From: Cyclobacteriaceae bacterium
Lineage (GTDB): Bacteria > Bacteroidota > Bacteroidia > Cytophagales > Cyclobacteriaceae
Assembly (NCBI GenBank): GCA_019638275.1
Contig: JAHBUC010000005.1
Span: forward strand, 1-64,000
DNA: 64,000 bases
Direction: 5' to 3'
Below are positions 1-7,906 of the stretch, one piece after another. Made by a program: the position numbers and the translations under genes. Below the pieces are notes generated by a model. That model had not been told where the DNA came from and did not search any database. It saw only the letters and a program-made list of their open reading frames with translations. Numbering within the stretch: position 1 is the first letter of the stretch; each line of letters starts with the position of its first letter.

Positions 1-27
1 ATGCACAAACTTTGGGCGCAATTTCAC
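1..27 (+). repeat. Truncated attC-like site at the window edge (3' half)
   Basis: The window opens inside a site of the cassette array. ATGCACAAAC (1-10) resembles the end of the right arms of the later sites. Bases 11-27 match the reverse complement of 692-708, the end of the same unit, at 14 of 17 positions. The expected GTT triplet reads TTT here, so one base differs at the putative exchange point. The array therefore continues upstream of base 1. Confidence 0.6.
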
Positions 28-29
28 AA

Positions 30-695
30 ATGAAAAATCTCCTACTAATCGGACTGACATTATTAACATTCTCTTGTGGTGAAAAACAGAGACAGCTGAC
101 GGAGCAGACTGACTCTTTAACACAAGCAGACACAATTAAATTTAACAAGACGGACAATACAATAAGTAATAAAAATTGTCATACATGGCTCACAGACTCA
201 ATTCTATCGACTGGAGATTTCGTCAGGTACATTAGGGACAATGGAAAAGTAAAAATTGAATGGGGCAATAAGACTTTTAAAAGAACATTGAACCAAGACT
301 ATGACTGTGACGGAGCTCCTTCCTGGATACCTACTATTGAATGGACAACCAAAAGATATATCGGACTTGATTATGGTTGCGGTTCACCATGCTGGGGGAC
401 AATTATTCTTCCTCTAAATCCGACAGATTCCGTAGTTGAAAGAATGTATGATTTTGATCAGGACTTAGAAAGAAATTTAATTGTCTATCTCGGCACTGAC
501 GACTACAATGTTCTAACAATAGAAAATTGGGTGACAGGAAAAAAGCAAGAAATAGACGCAAAGATCACTTGTGAACCAGCATTTTTCGGCTACTGTATAG
601 AAAGTTTAAAACTTAACAAGGACAAACTTTTCGTTCAATGGATAAATGGGGACGGCAAGAAGATAAGAACGGACAATATAAAATTGGAGTTGTGA
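30..695 (+). CDS. Cassette-borne lipoprotein of unknown function
   Basis: This is a 221-residue predicted lipoprotein. It begins with a short charged end and a hydrophobic stretch, followed by a lipobox-like LTFSCG, so Cys16 or so would be lipidated and the protein exported. I chose the ATG at 30 because it places the signal peptide at the N terminus; an upstream TTG at 12 would lie inside the recombination-like end of the unit. No family is recognised. The mature part is rich in charged residues and has several Trp and Cys residues (for example CGSPCWG), which may form a disulfide. It is the only gene of the first unit and its stop lies a few bases before the next site. Confidence 0.75.
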   Translation: MKNLLLIGLTLLTFSCGEKQRQLTEQTDSLTQADTIKFNKTDNTISNKNCHTWLTDSILSTGDFVRYIRDNGKVKIEWGNKTFKRTLNQDYDCDGAPSWIPTIEWTTKRYIGLDYGCGSPCWGTIILPLNPTDSVVERMYDFDQDLERNLIVYLGTDDYNVLTIENWVTGKKQEIDAKITCEPAFFGYCIESLKLNKDKLFVQWINGDGKKIRTDNIKLEL

Positions 696-699
696 AACA

Positions 700-833
700 G
701 CGCCCAACACCGGGTTTGTTTAATGGCGGGCGACCGTGTCGCCCGTAGTGTAAACAAGTTTATTTATATTCGTGTAGGCGGACAAATCCTCCGGATTTAT
801 CCGCCACTAAACAAACCCAAAACGTTGCCGGCC
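700..833 (+). repeat. attC-like site 1 (134 bp)
   Basis: The left outer box GCGCCCAAC (700-708) closes the first unit and the right outer box GTTGCCGGCC (824-833) opens the second. Inner arms 712-729 and 801-818 are inverted repeats with 17 of 18 matches (GGGTTTGTTT at the left, AAACAAACCC at the right). A secondary hairpin lies at 777-805 (GGCGGA...TCCGCC, 13-bp arms, one mismatch). The two outer boxes do not pair well with each other. Each pairs with the far end of its own unit, as in integron cassettes. Confidence 0.75.
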
Positions 834-866
834 ATTATTTTTTCAACTATTCATCCTTCGTAATAA

Positions 867-2366
867 ATGACCATTGGACTCGACTCAAACGGACAAAGAA
901 CTCGACCGACACCAGGCGGACGAGCTAAATGTCAGATTTGCACTGAGGAGTTAATAGCCCATTGCGGAGACATTTACACGTGGCATTGGCAACATCGACA
1001 AGACAGAGATTGCGACCCTTGGAAAGAACATGAGACTGAGTGGCATCGGGGATGGAAAAACAGATTTCCAAAAGATTGGCAAGAGGTAGTAATGACAAAT
1101 GAAGGTGGTGAGAAACATTTGGCTGATGTCAAAACACAAGATGATTTAGTGATTGAATTCCAAAACTCATCAATCTCAACTACGACAATTGAGATTCGAG
1201 AGGAATTTTATGGAGACATGATTTGGGTGATAAATGCCCAAGAGTTTAAGGACAACTTTAAAATATGGAGTGCAGTTAAATCCAAATTAAGAAAACTCGA
1301 ACAGAGGCTTGATACAAGAATTGAAAACGTTGAATACGATTTGAATGAGGAAATCAAGGAACTAAGAAAGGAACTTGAAACGAAAGAGAACTTAAGGGAC
1401 AATAAATTCAATGAACTCAAAGGACTTCAAAAAGATTTACAGCAATTAGAAGAATCACTTGTCAACATTACCCAATTGAGCGAAAGAGTTATCACCTATT
1501 GGAAAGCCGCTTCATACGATTATTTCATTAATTCATTGACATCAAAGTTTGACCCAGTACTCAAACAAAGTATTCTAGCAAATGATAGCGAAATCAAAGT
1601 TTTGCTAAAAGAAATTGAGGAATTGAAGGGATTAAAGAAAAGAATCGAGGAGAAACCCGACATTGAATTCGAAAACAAACTTTTAAAAGTTATCGAGGTC
1701 AACGAACTGAGTAGAAGCAACTATCACAAAGCTATCCTAATTAAAAGGGACTCTATCAACACATTTTTTAAAGTAAGTCAGAAAATTAAAAACGAATTGG
1801 AGTTTAACAATCTACACTATAGAGTACGTGACTTCATCATAGCTATCGACCCATATGACGCATTAAGAGCAATTGAACAGAAAACTGAAAAGTTGAACCA
1901 AGATTTAAAAGAAAAAGAAGTTGCTTATGAGGATGCTAAACGAAAAACTACCGACACTTTAAAGGAAGCATTGACCGACAAAATATCTCGGTCGATTGAA
2001 CTTATCGATTCTGTGAGCAATCAGGACGATGATTTGATAACACAGTTATCTGACCTTCGAATAAAAGTGGAAATGAAGGAATTAAAGAAACAAGACGAAT
2101 TGACAATTGCAAAGCAACAAGTAAATGACGAGAGAACGGAAAAGCGATTTGAAGTAATGACCGCCAACAAAGGAGTTTATTATTATGACTGGAAACATGA
2201 AAGAACAACGTGGAGAGTTGCAAATTCTCCAATTTATTTTGACATGGGGGACGGGACATTATTTAGAAAAGTATTGGACGGACAATTTCAAAAATATTCA
2301 GTTGACGACTTCGTAAAAATATACGGTATCAAAATAACGGCCGGCAACAATCTGCATGTGCCATAG
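867..2366 (+). CDS. CoiA-like nuclease-domain protein with long coiled coils
   Basis: This is a 499-residue protein. The N-terminal 125 residues resemble the CoiA-like family (competence protein CoiA, PF06054). Visible features are a Cys/His cluster (C22, C25, C33, H43, C49), a KHLADV motif at 83-88 and VIEFQ at 95-99, the arrangement of a PD-(D/E)xK-like nuclease core. The rest, roughly 135-430, is heptad-rich coiled coil with many E/K/L residues. A C-terminal globular part ends at the stop, which lies inside the next palindromic site, so the last residues are encoded by the left outer box. The nuclease role is inferred from the family. CoiA acts in natural transformation, but similar domains also occur in defence genes, so a defence role is possible. 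Confidence 0.7.
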   Translation: MTIGLDSNGQRTRPTPGGRAKCQICTEELIAHCGDIYTWHWQHRQDRDCDPWKEHETEWHRGWKNRFPKDWQEVVMTNEGGEKHLADVKTQDDLVIEFQNSSISTTTIEIREEFYGDMIWVINAQEFKDNFKIWSAVKSKLRKLEQRLDTRIENVEYDLNEEIKELRKELETKENLRDNKFNELKGLQKDLQQLEESLVNITQLSERVITYWKAASYDYFINSLTSKFDPVLKQSILANDSEIKVLLKEIEELKGLKKRIEEKPDIEFENKLLKVIEVNELSRSNYHKAILIKRDSINTFFKVSQKIKNELEFNNLHYRVRDFIIAIDPYDALRAIEQKTEKLNQDLKEKEVAYEDAKRKTTDTLKEALTDKISRSIELIDSVSNQDDDLITQLSDLRIKVEMKELKKQDELTIAKQQVNDERTEKRFEVMTANKGVYYYDWKHERTTWRVANSPIYFDMGDGTLFRKVLDGQFQKYSVDDFVKIYGIKITAGNNLHVP

Positions 2367-2516
2367 CGGGGGTTCGGTGTGGCATTGTAGTTTTTGTTTA
2401 TTAATTTCGTTCACCCACGTGGGACAGGTCGCAGCAGGTCGGCCTTGGCATTCCGCTACGCTCCATTGCCAAGTCCTCCTAAACCCCGCTACGTCACATG
2501 CACTCACGTTGTGCGT
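2339..2516 (+). repeat. attC-like site 2 (178 bp, long class)
   Basis: The left outer box GGCCGGCAAC (2339-2348) is the exact reverse complement of 824-833; extended to 2331-2348 it matches 824-841 at 17 of 18. Inner arms 2353-2371 and 2484-2502 pair at 17 of 19. The right box GTTGTGCGT (2508-2516) opens the next unit. A terminal hairpin has arms CTTGGCA (2444-2450) and TGCCAAG (2467-2473) around the loop TTCCGCTACGCTCCAT, which recurs in site 4 on a stem of different sequence. Confidence 0.75.
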
Positions 2517-2574
2517 CATTCTATGGCGACATTGTAACATCAACATACAGACTTAAAACAAACGACATTTAACA

Positions 2575-3321
2575 ATGAAATTAAAAGGTGGAGTAATCAT
2601 AATCGGGTCATTAATTTGGGAAGACCACCTTGATAACAAGAAGGCTGACAACATCAGAAAAAACTGGCGTAATCAAAATCTCATAGACAAACCGATACTT
2701 ACGAAAGTTCCAATTCGTTATGGTAGAGAATCTCAAACAAGAAAAGACACCTACACTATGATTTTTTCTAAATCTTGTGAAGACAATCTGGGACAAGGAT
2801 TAATTCTTCCTTTCAATCAAGATGTAATCACATTTGAAGGTTTAGAACGACAAGCAGTAGCTCTTGCAATTGCAGAAGGAATTTATAAAAATGACAATTT
2901 AAGATTGACTTCAAGTTGGGGTTCTGTGGGGCTTTTGATTAACCCTAAATTAAAAGAAACTGATTTCGCAAGTAAAGAACTTATTCAAAAAAAGTGGTCT
3001 GACATTTACCATTCATACAGCGATACTTTCATTGCTGACAGTTACAAAACAAATAATGAAATTAGTTCGCCAATAACTCAAGACGGTTTCTTAAATATTA
3101 CTTGGCAAACAGAAATGGATGCATTTGACTTGTTGGTTGCAACTCCTGTAATACCAAAACCTAAAGCACTACTCAACGCAGACGATATTGCACAAAGAAT
3201 GATAGACAAAGATTATAGGACATATTTTGAAAATAACAAGATGCATAATATTGCTACAGCAGCAGATCAAGCGATAAAACTTAAACTTGACAATGCTGAA
3301 AAAGAATCAATATCCAAATAA
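2575..3321 (+). CDS. Conserved-looking hypothetical cassette protein
   Basis: This is a 248-residue protein with no signal peptide and no membrane segment. I do not recognise the family. It starts with a hydrophobic strand and a Gly-rich turn (GGVIIIGSLIWE), continues with a basic segment (PIRYGRESQTRKDTYTMIF) and has an acidic, lysine-rich C terminus. The residue pattern suggests a soluble alpha/beta enzyme or binding protein, but nothing catalytic can be assigned. The ATG at 2575 lies 59 bp after the right box of site 2. The stop is 50 bp before the left box of site 3, so it is the single gene of its unit. Confidence 0.75.
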   Translation: MKLKGGVIIIGSLIWEDHLDNKKADNIRKNWRNQNLIDKPILTKVPIRYGRESQTRKDTYTMIFSKSCEDNLGQGLILPFNQDVITFEGLERQAVALAIAEGIYKNDNLRLTSSWGSVGLLINPKLKETDFASKELIQKKWSDIYHSYSDTFIADSYKTNNEISSPITQDGFLNITWQTEMDAFDLLVATPVIPKPKALLNADDIAQRMIDKDYRTYFENNKMHNIATAADQAIKLKLDNAEKESISK

Positions 3322-3370
3322 GTTTTGTGCTGACATAGCGGGACATAGCTTTGGAGACAGAGAAGAACGA

Positions 3371-3507
3371 ACGCACAACACGGGTTTTGCGCCAGGCGGG
3401 GTGACGTGCAAACTTGGAGCTTTGTGCTTCTATTCAAGTGTAGTGCTGGTTGACAGTTTTGTGCTCCAAAACCCGCCCGAATGCAAAGCCCGAAAACGTT
3501 GTGGCCA
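3371..3507 (+). repeat. attC-like site 3 (137 bp, short class)
   Basis: The left box ACGCACAAC (3371-3379) is the exact reverse complement of GTTGTGCGT at 2508-2516. Inner arms at 3381-3400 and 3472-3492 share CGGG-TTTGC and GGCGGG with one gap. The right box GTTGTGGCCA (3498-3507) opens the next unit. The 331 bp between the neighbouring genes (3322-3652) otherwise hold a short leader with no convincing reading frame. Confidence 0.75.
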
Positions 3508-3652
3508 ATTGGGTTGGTCCGGGGACAGATTAGAAAAAGCCCCAAGTGTCAGTCAACAAGTAAACAAAAATGCGACCGAAGTAATAGGTGACAATGTTAG
3601 CGAGCAAACTCAGTCCTAAAATTCAATGCAGACAGCCTAACCTTCATTTACA

Positions 3653-4474
3653 ATGATTTATAAGTCGTTTTTGCCTAGCCCTTGTTTAAGTGACTTCGTA
3701 AGAAATTACACGGTTATAAACTTTGACTTCACCAAAAATGAGACTCCTCCAACTAAACATCGATCACCTAAGCCAGAACAAAAGATTGTTTTTTACATTA
3801 AGGGTAGAGTGAATCTTCTGGAAACCCAAAATGGTCGAACAAGAACCCCACCACCAGTATCAATCTATAATCATCAAAGAGATAAAAGGAATTTACAGGT
3901 AACTTCTGAGTTCCTGGCTTTCATCATTTATTTACAGCCTGGTGTATTACATCGATTGTTAGAGATTCCCATGTCCAATTTTCCCGGTGACTATCTCGAT
4001 GCCGAGTTGGTTTTCAATACAGAAGTAAGGTTAATAAGTGAACAACTAGCTGCTGCCGAGAGCCCTCTGTTAATGATCTCGGTAATTGAACAGTTCTTAC
4101 TGTCAAAAAGTAAACGACTTGTTGATAGAAGTCCGATAGATGCGGTCGCTAAGTACATTTTGTCTGGCCCAACATCGTTTTCTTTGGATGCGATAGCTAA
4201 TCAAGCAAATTTGAGTACCAAACAGTTCTATAGAAATTTCGTGCAGAGAATAGGAATGACCCCCAAATTATTTAGCCGCCTTACTCGGTTTAATCACGCC
4301 TATCAGTATAAGCTCGTTAATCCCGCCACAACATGGTCATCAATAGCACAAGAATACGGCTATACCGATTACCATCATATGGAGAAAGAGTTTAAGGAAT
4401 TTATAGGAGCAACGCCTAAAGAATGGGTAAACACTGAACTAAAAGCTCCCGAGCGGCTGCTCAAACTACGGTAA
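3653..4474 (+). CDS. AraC-family transcriptional regulator
   Basis: This is a 273-residue regulator. Residues up to about 150 form an unassigned sensor part. Residues from about 165 to 260 form the double helix-turn-helix of the AraC/XylS family, with the first HTH around ANLSTKQFYRNF and the second around WSSIAQEYGYTDYHHMEKEF, followed by the typical TPKEW end. It is cytoplasmic and DNA binding. It is the first of two genes in the fourth unit of the array; the NTF2-like gene 132 bp downstream on the same strand may be its target or co-cargo. The inducing signal is unknown. Confidence 0.9.
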   Translation: MIYKSFLPSPCLSDFVRNYTVINFDFTKNETPPTKHRSPKPEQKIVFYIKGRVNLLETQNGRTRTPPPVSIYNHQRDKRNLQVTSEFLAFIIYLQPGVLHRLLEIPMSNFPGDYLDAELVFNTEVRLISEQLAAAESPLLMISVIEQFLLSKSKRLVDRSPIDAVAKYILSGPTSFSLDAIANQANLSTKQFYRNFVQRIGMTPKLFSRLTRFNHAYQYKLVNPATTWSSIAQEYGYTDYHHMEKEFKEFIGATPKEWVNTELKAPERLLKLR

Positions 4475-4606
4475 GAAAAGTCCTTTTTTTACCCAAGCAT
4501 TTGATTTATTATTTGGTTTTTGTTTAGCAGAATTCATTTGATCGATCGTTTGTAAACTGACACTGTTCATCTATGACTTTTGTTCCAACTTAAATATTAA
4601 ACAAAT

Positions 4607-5056
4607 ATGAAACACTTACTTATTCTATCAATCATGCTTGTTGCTATCGACCAACCAATTGTACTTTGTCAAGATTCTAGAGAAGGTGAGATTAGACGTT
4701 TGGAGAATCTCGAACGGGAGTCTGTCTTAAAAAGTGACTCGGCTACACTATTTGACAAAATTTGGTCTCCTAACATGGTGATCAACACTCCGGCCAATGT
4801 CATTGGAACAGTTGAAGGAACGAAGGCTCACTTCCGGTCAGGCGGTCTTGCCTATGCCTCTTTCGAAAGAACTATTGAGAAAATAACATTTAATGATAAC
4901 GTAGCCATTGTCATGGGAGGCGAAGTAATAAAACCTCAGGGTACTCAGCCAAACGCAGGCAAAATTGTTACAAGGCGGTTTACACATGTTTGGTTGTACA
5001 ACAATAATTCCTGGAGCATAATCGGTCGACAAGCTACAATCATAAAAGTAGAATGA
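4607..5056 (+). CDS. Secreted NTF2-like (DUF4440/SnoaL-type) protein
   Basis: This is a 149-residue protein with an N-terminal signal peptide of about 20 residues. The rest shows the pattern of the NTF2-like/DUF4440 fold: an N-terminal helix with RRLENLERESVLKSDSATLFDKIW, a strand with VINTPANVIGT, and a C-terminal FTHVWLYNNNSWSIIGRQAT. Members of this fold bind small molecules or act as small enzymes, so no reaction can be assigned. It shares its unit with the AraC regulator. Confidence 0.8.
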   Translation: MKHLLILSIMLVAIDQPIVLCQDSREGEIRRLENLERESVLKSDSATLFDKIWSPNMVINTPANVIGTVEGTKAHFRSGGLAYASFERTIEKITFNDNVAIVMGGEVIKPQGTQPNAGKIVTRRFTHVWLYNNNSWSIIGRQATIIKVE

Positions 5057-5370
5057 GTAGAACATGCACAGGGTACAAAGACACAAATCATTAAAAAATA
5101 CGAATCAGATATTCTCTACGGGCATGTTTGCAGCACGTGACAAACTGTATTCCGCTGACAATGGAGAAATAAATTTAAAATCAGTTCCGCGGACAACTTA
5201 CAACACGCAGACAATTTAAACTTTGGACTCGAACACAAAACGGTGTACAAAATAAAAAGTAGTTCAAGAATTTGGAGATAGGTTTCATTGACAGTGAACC
5301 CACGCAGATTTAAAACCAATCGACAGCGACAAACAAAAGAATGGGTTGACGGTGACGGACGAAACCCAAC
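5057..5370. other. Non-coding tail of the fourth unit
   Basis: This stretch follows the NTF2-like gene and precedes site 4. The plus strand is broken by frequent stops in all frames and I see no conserved coding pattern on the minus strand. It may be a decayed gene or an untranslated tail. The last bases (5363-5380) pair with the start of the unit at 3498-3515 at 16 of 18 positions. Confidence 0.4.
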
Positions 5371-5547
5371 TGGCCAAAACACCAGGTTTGGTCAATGGCG
5401 GGGTGAAGTGTAAGTATAAAGTTTTATCTTTGCTACAACGTTTGCTCACGGGGGACTGTGACGTATAGGTCGCGCTAAACATTCCGTTACGCTCCATTTT
5501 TTAGCGCTCCTATTCCCGCCACTGCCCAAACCCAAAGGTTATAGGGC
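5371..5547 (+). repeat. attC-like site 4 (177 bp, long class)
   Basis: The left box TGGCCAAAAC (5371-5380) pairs with the start of its own unit (3498-3507, 9 of 10). Inner arms 5384-5402 and 5515-5533 pair at 16 of 19. The right box GTTATAGGGC (5538-5547) opens the next unit. The terminal hairpin has arms GCGCTAAA (5472-5479) and TTTAGCGC (5500-5507) around ATTCCGTTACGCTCCAT. Site 2 has nearly the same loop on a different stem, so both stem sides have changed together. Confidence 0.75.
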
Positions 5548-5563
5548 ATTTTAAAAGACGACA

Positions 5564-5728
5564 ATGACGACATCAATAAATACATTATGGACAATCTTAG
5601 TTTCAAATATTCCACTTAGACGGTGGATTAACATTAAAGAACTTTACAACATTGTTCAGACAAATTACAACTATTTCACAGCTGACGATTTAGCTCCTGT
5701 TATTGACTATAGTAACGAACCGACTTGA
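5564..5728 (+). other. N-terminal fragment of the HNH gene, closed by an in-frame TGA
   Basis: An ATG at 5564, 17 bp after the right box of site 4, opens a 54-codon frame ending in TGA at 5726-5728. It is in frame with the HNH coding region downstream. The translation runs ...DYSNEPT, stop, HRNLRSALQ. A Trp codon (TGG) changed to TGA is the simplest explanation. The fragment looks like a small N-terminal helical domain (KELYNIVQTNYNYFTADDLAPV). Confidence 0.65.
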
Positions 5729-5749
5729 CACAGAAATTTAAGAAGTGCC

Positions 5750-6994
5750 TTGCAAAACAAGAAGAGAACTGGAGAAATACTTTATGACGAAAAAGCAAAT
5801 TATAGAATTGATAAACCTTACGTATGGCGAATGATAAAAGAAGCCGTTCACAATTTGGAAGGTCAAATATCATACTCTCAAATTAAAGAATACATTTCAA
5901 ATAATTGGAATGACGTAAACCAAGAGACAATTACTGCTCAAATCATAGTTCTTTCAGTAAATCATAACTCAAGAACGCACTATCCTGAAAATCAAAAAGC
6001 CCGGCTGACAAATGAAAATTCCGCATACGATTTATTGTATAATACAGGGCGTGGACAAGTTGAATTATATAACCCAGACCAACACGGTGTCTGGGAAATA
6101 TTTAAAAATGAAAATCAAACATTTTCAATAAAGCTGTCCAATAATTCAGCTTCTGAAAGAGTATTTACACCGATAGATATCATATGGTTCAAGAATGTGA
6201 CCAACTCAACTAATGAAGAAGCTTATCTGTCAATTGAAAACAATCCATTCATTATTCATTTTCCAAACAAACACAAAACTAATGTTCTAAGTCCTGCAAT
6301 TGGCGAACTTATACTCATTTACCAAAAAGTAAACGGAGTTGCAGCATTTACACATTTAGTAACACCTATCGACAACGAACTAATTGAAGATGACACGCGG
6401 GCAGACTTTAGATATGGCAGACGTGTCCGCTTCATAGCAAAAAAAGATAGAGAAAATTACATTCCCGTTGCTACCACGTTATGGAAAGACATTAATCTAT
6501 CAGGAATTACACAAGGTAACGCTTGCAAACTGGAGAATGTAAAAGGAATAAACAATTTAGATGAGTTGGTCTTTGATATTTGGCAAAGCTTTCAAGACAG
6601 CTTTACAAATTCTGACAGACAATCAGTAATTACTACTTCTTCAATTATTAATGAAATTGAAACAAGCAATCCAAATATTTCAGTTGCAGAAGGAGAACTA
6701 AAACTTGTTTCACATTTAGTAAGGGAGAGAAATCAAAAAATTATTGGCGAAAAAAAAAGAGAAGCAATTAGAAATGGAAATTTAAGATGTGAAGTTTGTT
6801 CCTTTTCATTCATTGACACTTTCAATGTGGAATTTATAGAGTGTCACCACATTACACCTATATCGACTACAGGAGTAAGGGAAACAACTTTGTCTGACCT
6901 TGCTTTAGTCTGTGCTAACTGCCATAGAATGTTGCACAGCAAATTTGACGTACAATATTTATCAATAGACAACTTAAGAATTAAAATAGAATGA
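5750..6994 (+). CDS. HNH endonuclease, probably the 3' part of an interrupted gene
   Basis: This 414-residue open frame from a TTG at 5750 carries an HNH nuclease domain at its C terminus. Visible parts are a CEVC pair, the ECHHI core and CANCHRMLH, typical zinc-stabilised HNH residues. The N-terminal 300 residues are unassigned and begin with a helical segment (KKRTGEILYDEKANYRI) often seen before winged-helix-like regions. The natural start is probably the ATG at 5564, which would give 476 residues, but TGA at 5726-5728 interrupts it. The protein may be lost, restarted, or made by readthrough. It is the only gene of its unit. HNH enzymes of this type are common in restriction and other defence loci. 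Confidence 0.75.
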   Translation: MQNKKRTGEILYDEKANYRIDKPYVWRMIKEAVHNLEGQISYSQIKEYISNNWNDVNQETITAQIIVLSVNHNSRTHYPENQKARLTNENSAYDLLYNTGRGQVELYNPDQHGVWEIFKNENQTFSIKLSNNSASERVFTPIDIIWFKNVTNSTNEEAYLSIENNPFIIHFPNKHKTNVLSPAIGELILIYQKVNGVAAFTHLVTPIDNELIEDDTRADFRYGRRVRFIAKKDRENYIPVATTLWKDINLSGITQGNACKLENVKGINNLDELVFDIWQSFQDSFTNSDRQSVITTSSIINEIETSNPNISVAEGELKLVSHLVRERNQKIIGEKKREAIRNGNLRCEVCSFSFIDTFNVEFIECHHITPISTTGVRETTLSDLALVCANCHRMLHSKFDVQYLSIDNLRIKIE

Positions 6995-7004
6995 CAAGAA
7001 AAAC

Positions 7005-7138
7005 GCCCTATAACAGCCGTTTTGCAAAAGCGGGGGTTTCGTGCATCAATGACAGTGAAGTGCTAAATCCAAGTTTTGTGCATCTAAGGAAGTTTTTGCT
7101 AAAAATCCCCGCCTTCGCAAAGCGGCAAAACGTTGATG
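7005..7138 (+). repeat. attC-like site 5 (134 bp, short class)
   Basis: The left box GCCCTATAAC (7005-7014) is the exact reverse complement of 5538-5547; extended to 7000-7014 it matches 14 of 15. Inner arms 7016-7035 and 7107-7126 pair at 17 of 20. The right end AAAACGTTGATG (box 7132-7138) opens the last unit. No partner for GTTGATGTTT was found downstream, so the array appears to end here or to be eroded. Confidence 0.7.
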
Positions 7139-7168
7139 TTTTTGATTAGTAAAAACTGTGAAACGAGT

Positions 7169-7705
7169 ATGCTACGGGCATTTTTGTTGACGGTATTATT
7201 GGTTGTACTTAATTTGATGACAGTGGCCCAAAACCAAAAGCTATCGATTTTTGGTATTAAAGGCGGGTTAAATAGAAGCGTAATATCAGGAAAACAGCTT
7301 GACGGAACAGAAACTGGTTTTATCGGAGTTGAAATTTATGGTTCAATATCTCTTGATACTGAACTTAGTTCTAGGTGGAGATTTGAAAACGAGTTGCTCA
7401 TTTCGTGGACTGATGAATACTACTTTCTAGAGATTCCTCTTCGCTTTAAGCACGAGACATTTGAAAGGGTATTTTTTACAGCTGGACCAAAAATTGATAT
7501 GGTCTTAAACAATGACGATGAGACTTATGACTTCAATAACTTTGGCGTTTCGTTGGAGCTCGGGGCACAATACATGTTAACGAAGAGGATAATATCTGAA
7601 TTTCGATATTCACATGGACTAATAACACAGATTAATGATATTGTATTGGATATTTATGATGGAAGACGAAACACGTTACGATTCGGACTCGGTTATAGGT
7701 TATAA
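7169..7705 (+). CDS. Outer-membrane beta-barrel protein
   Basis: This is a 178-residue protein. I chose the ATG at 7169 because it gives a clean signal peptide (MLRAFLLTVLLVVLNLMTVAQ); frames from 7133 or 7136 begin inside the GTT box of site 5. The mature part alternates polar and hydrophobic residues in strand-like blocks and ends in the motif RNTLRFGLGYRL, as in small eight-strand Bacteroidota barrels. It is the last gene of the plus-strand array and has no closing palindrome. Function unknown; probably located in the outer membrane. Confidence 0.75.
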   Translation: MLRAFLLTVLLVVLNLMTVAQNQKLSIFGIKGGLNRSVISGKQLDGTETGFIGVEIYGSISLDTELSSRWRFENELLISWTDEYYFLEIPLRFKHETFERVFFTAGPKIDMVLNNDDETYDFNNFGVSLELGAQYMLTKRIISEFRYSHGLITQINDIVLDIYDGRRNTLRFGLGYRL

Positions 7706-7906
7706 AAAGAGAACTCGAACCCATAGCAACTAGCAGACTATTAACAATGGCTGGTCGAGGAGTAAGCGTAAACTCCAAATTATTTAGGACAAAATAAAAG
7801 TAGACATCTCTTAAAAGGGGATATTTCGAAGGTAAAATAATGTCACCACAATACAGGTGAATTCACAATAATATTGCCCTTGACTCATTAACCCTGCCGC
7901 AAAGTT
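7706..7906. other. Intergenic stretch after the array
   Basis: No gene is seen between the barrel protein and the hairpin before radC. The sequence lacks a box complementary to GTTGATGTTT, which would close the last unit. I see no promoter or terminator that can be named. Confidence 0.4.

Noticed and set aside
2356..2556. Open frames on both strands inside site 2
   Set aside because: The sequence is a structured palindrome; the frames are by-products of its base composition.
3287..3619. Open frame of 110 codons running through site 3
   Set aside because: It crosses a palindromic site, starts inside the previous gene and has no family or signal features.
1..7705. CRISPR array
   Set aside because: The repeats are long, palindromic, few and separated by genes rather than by short spacers.
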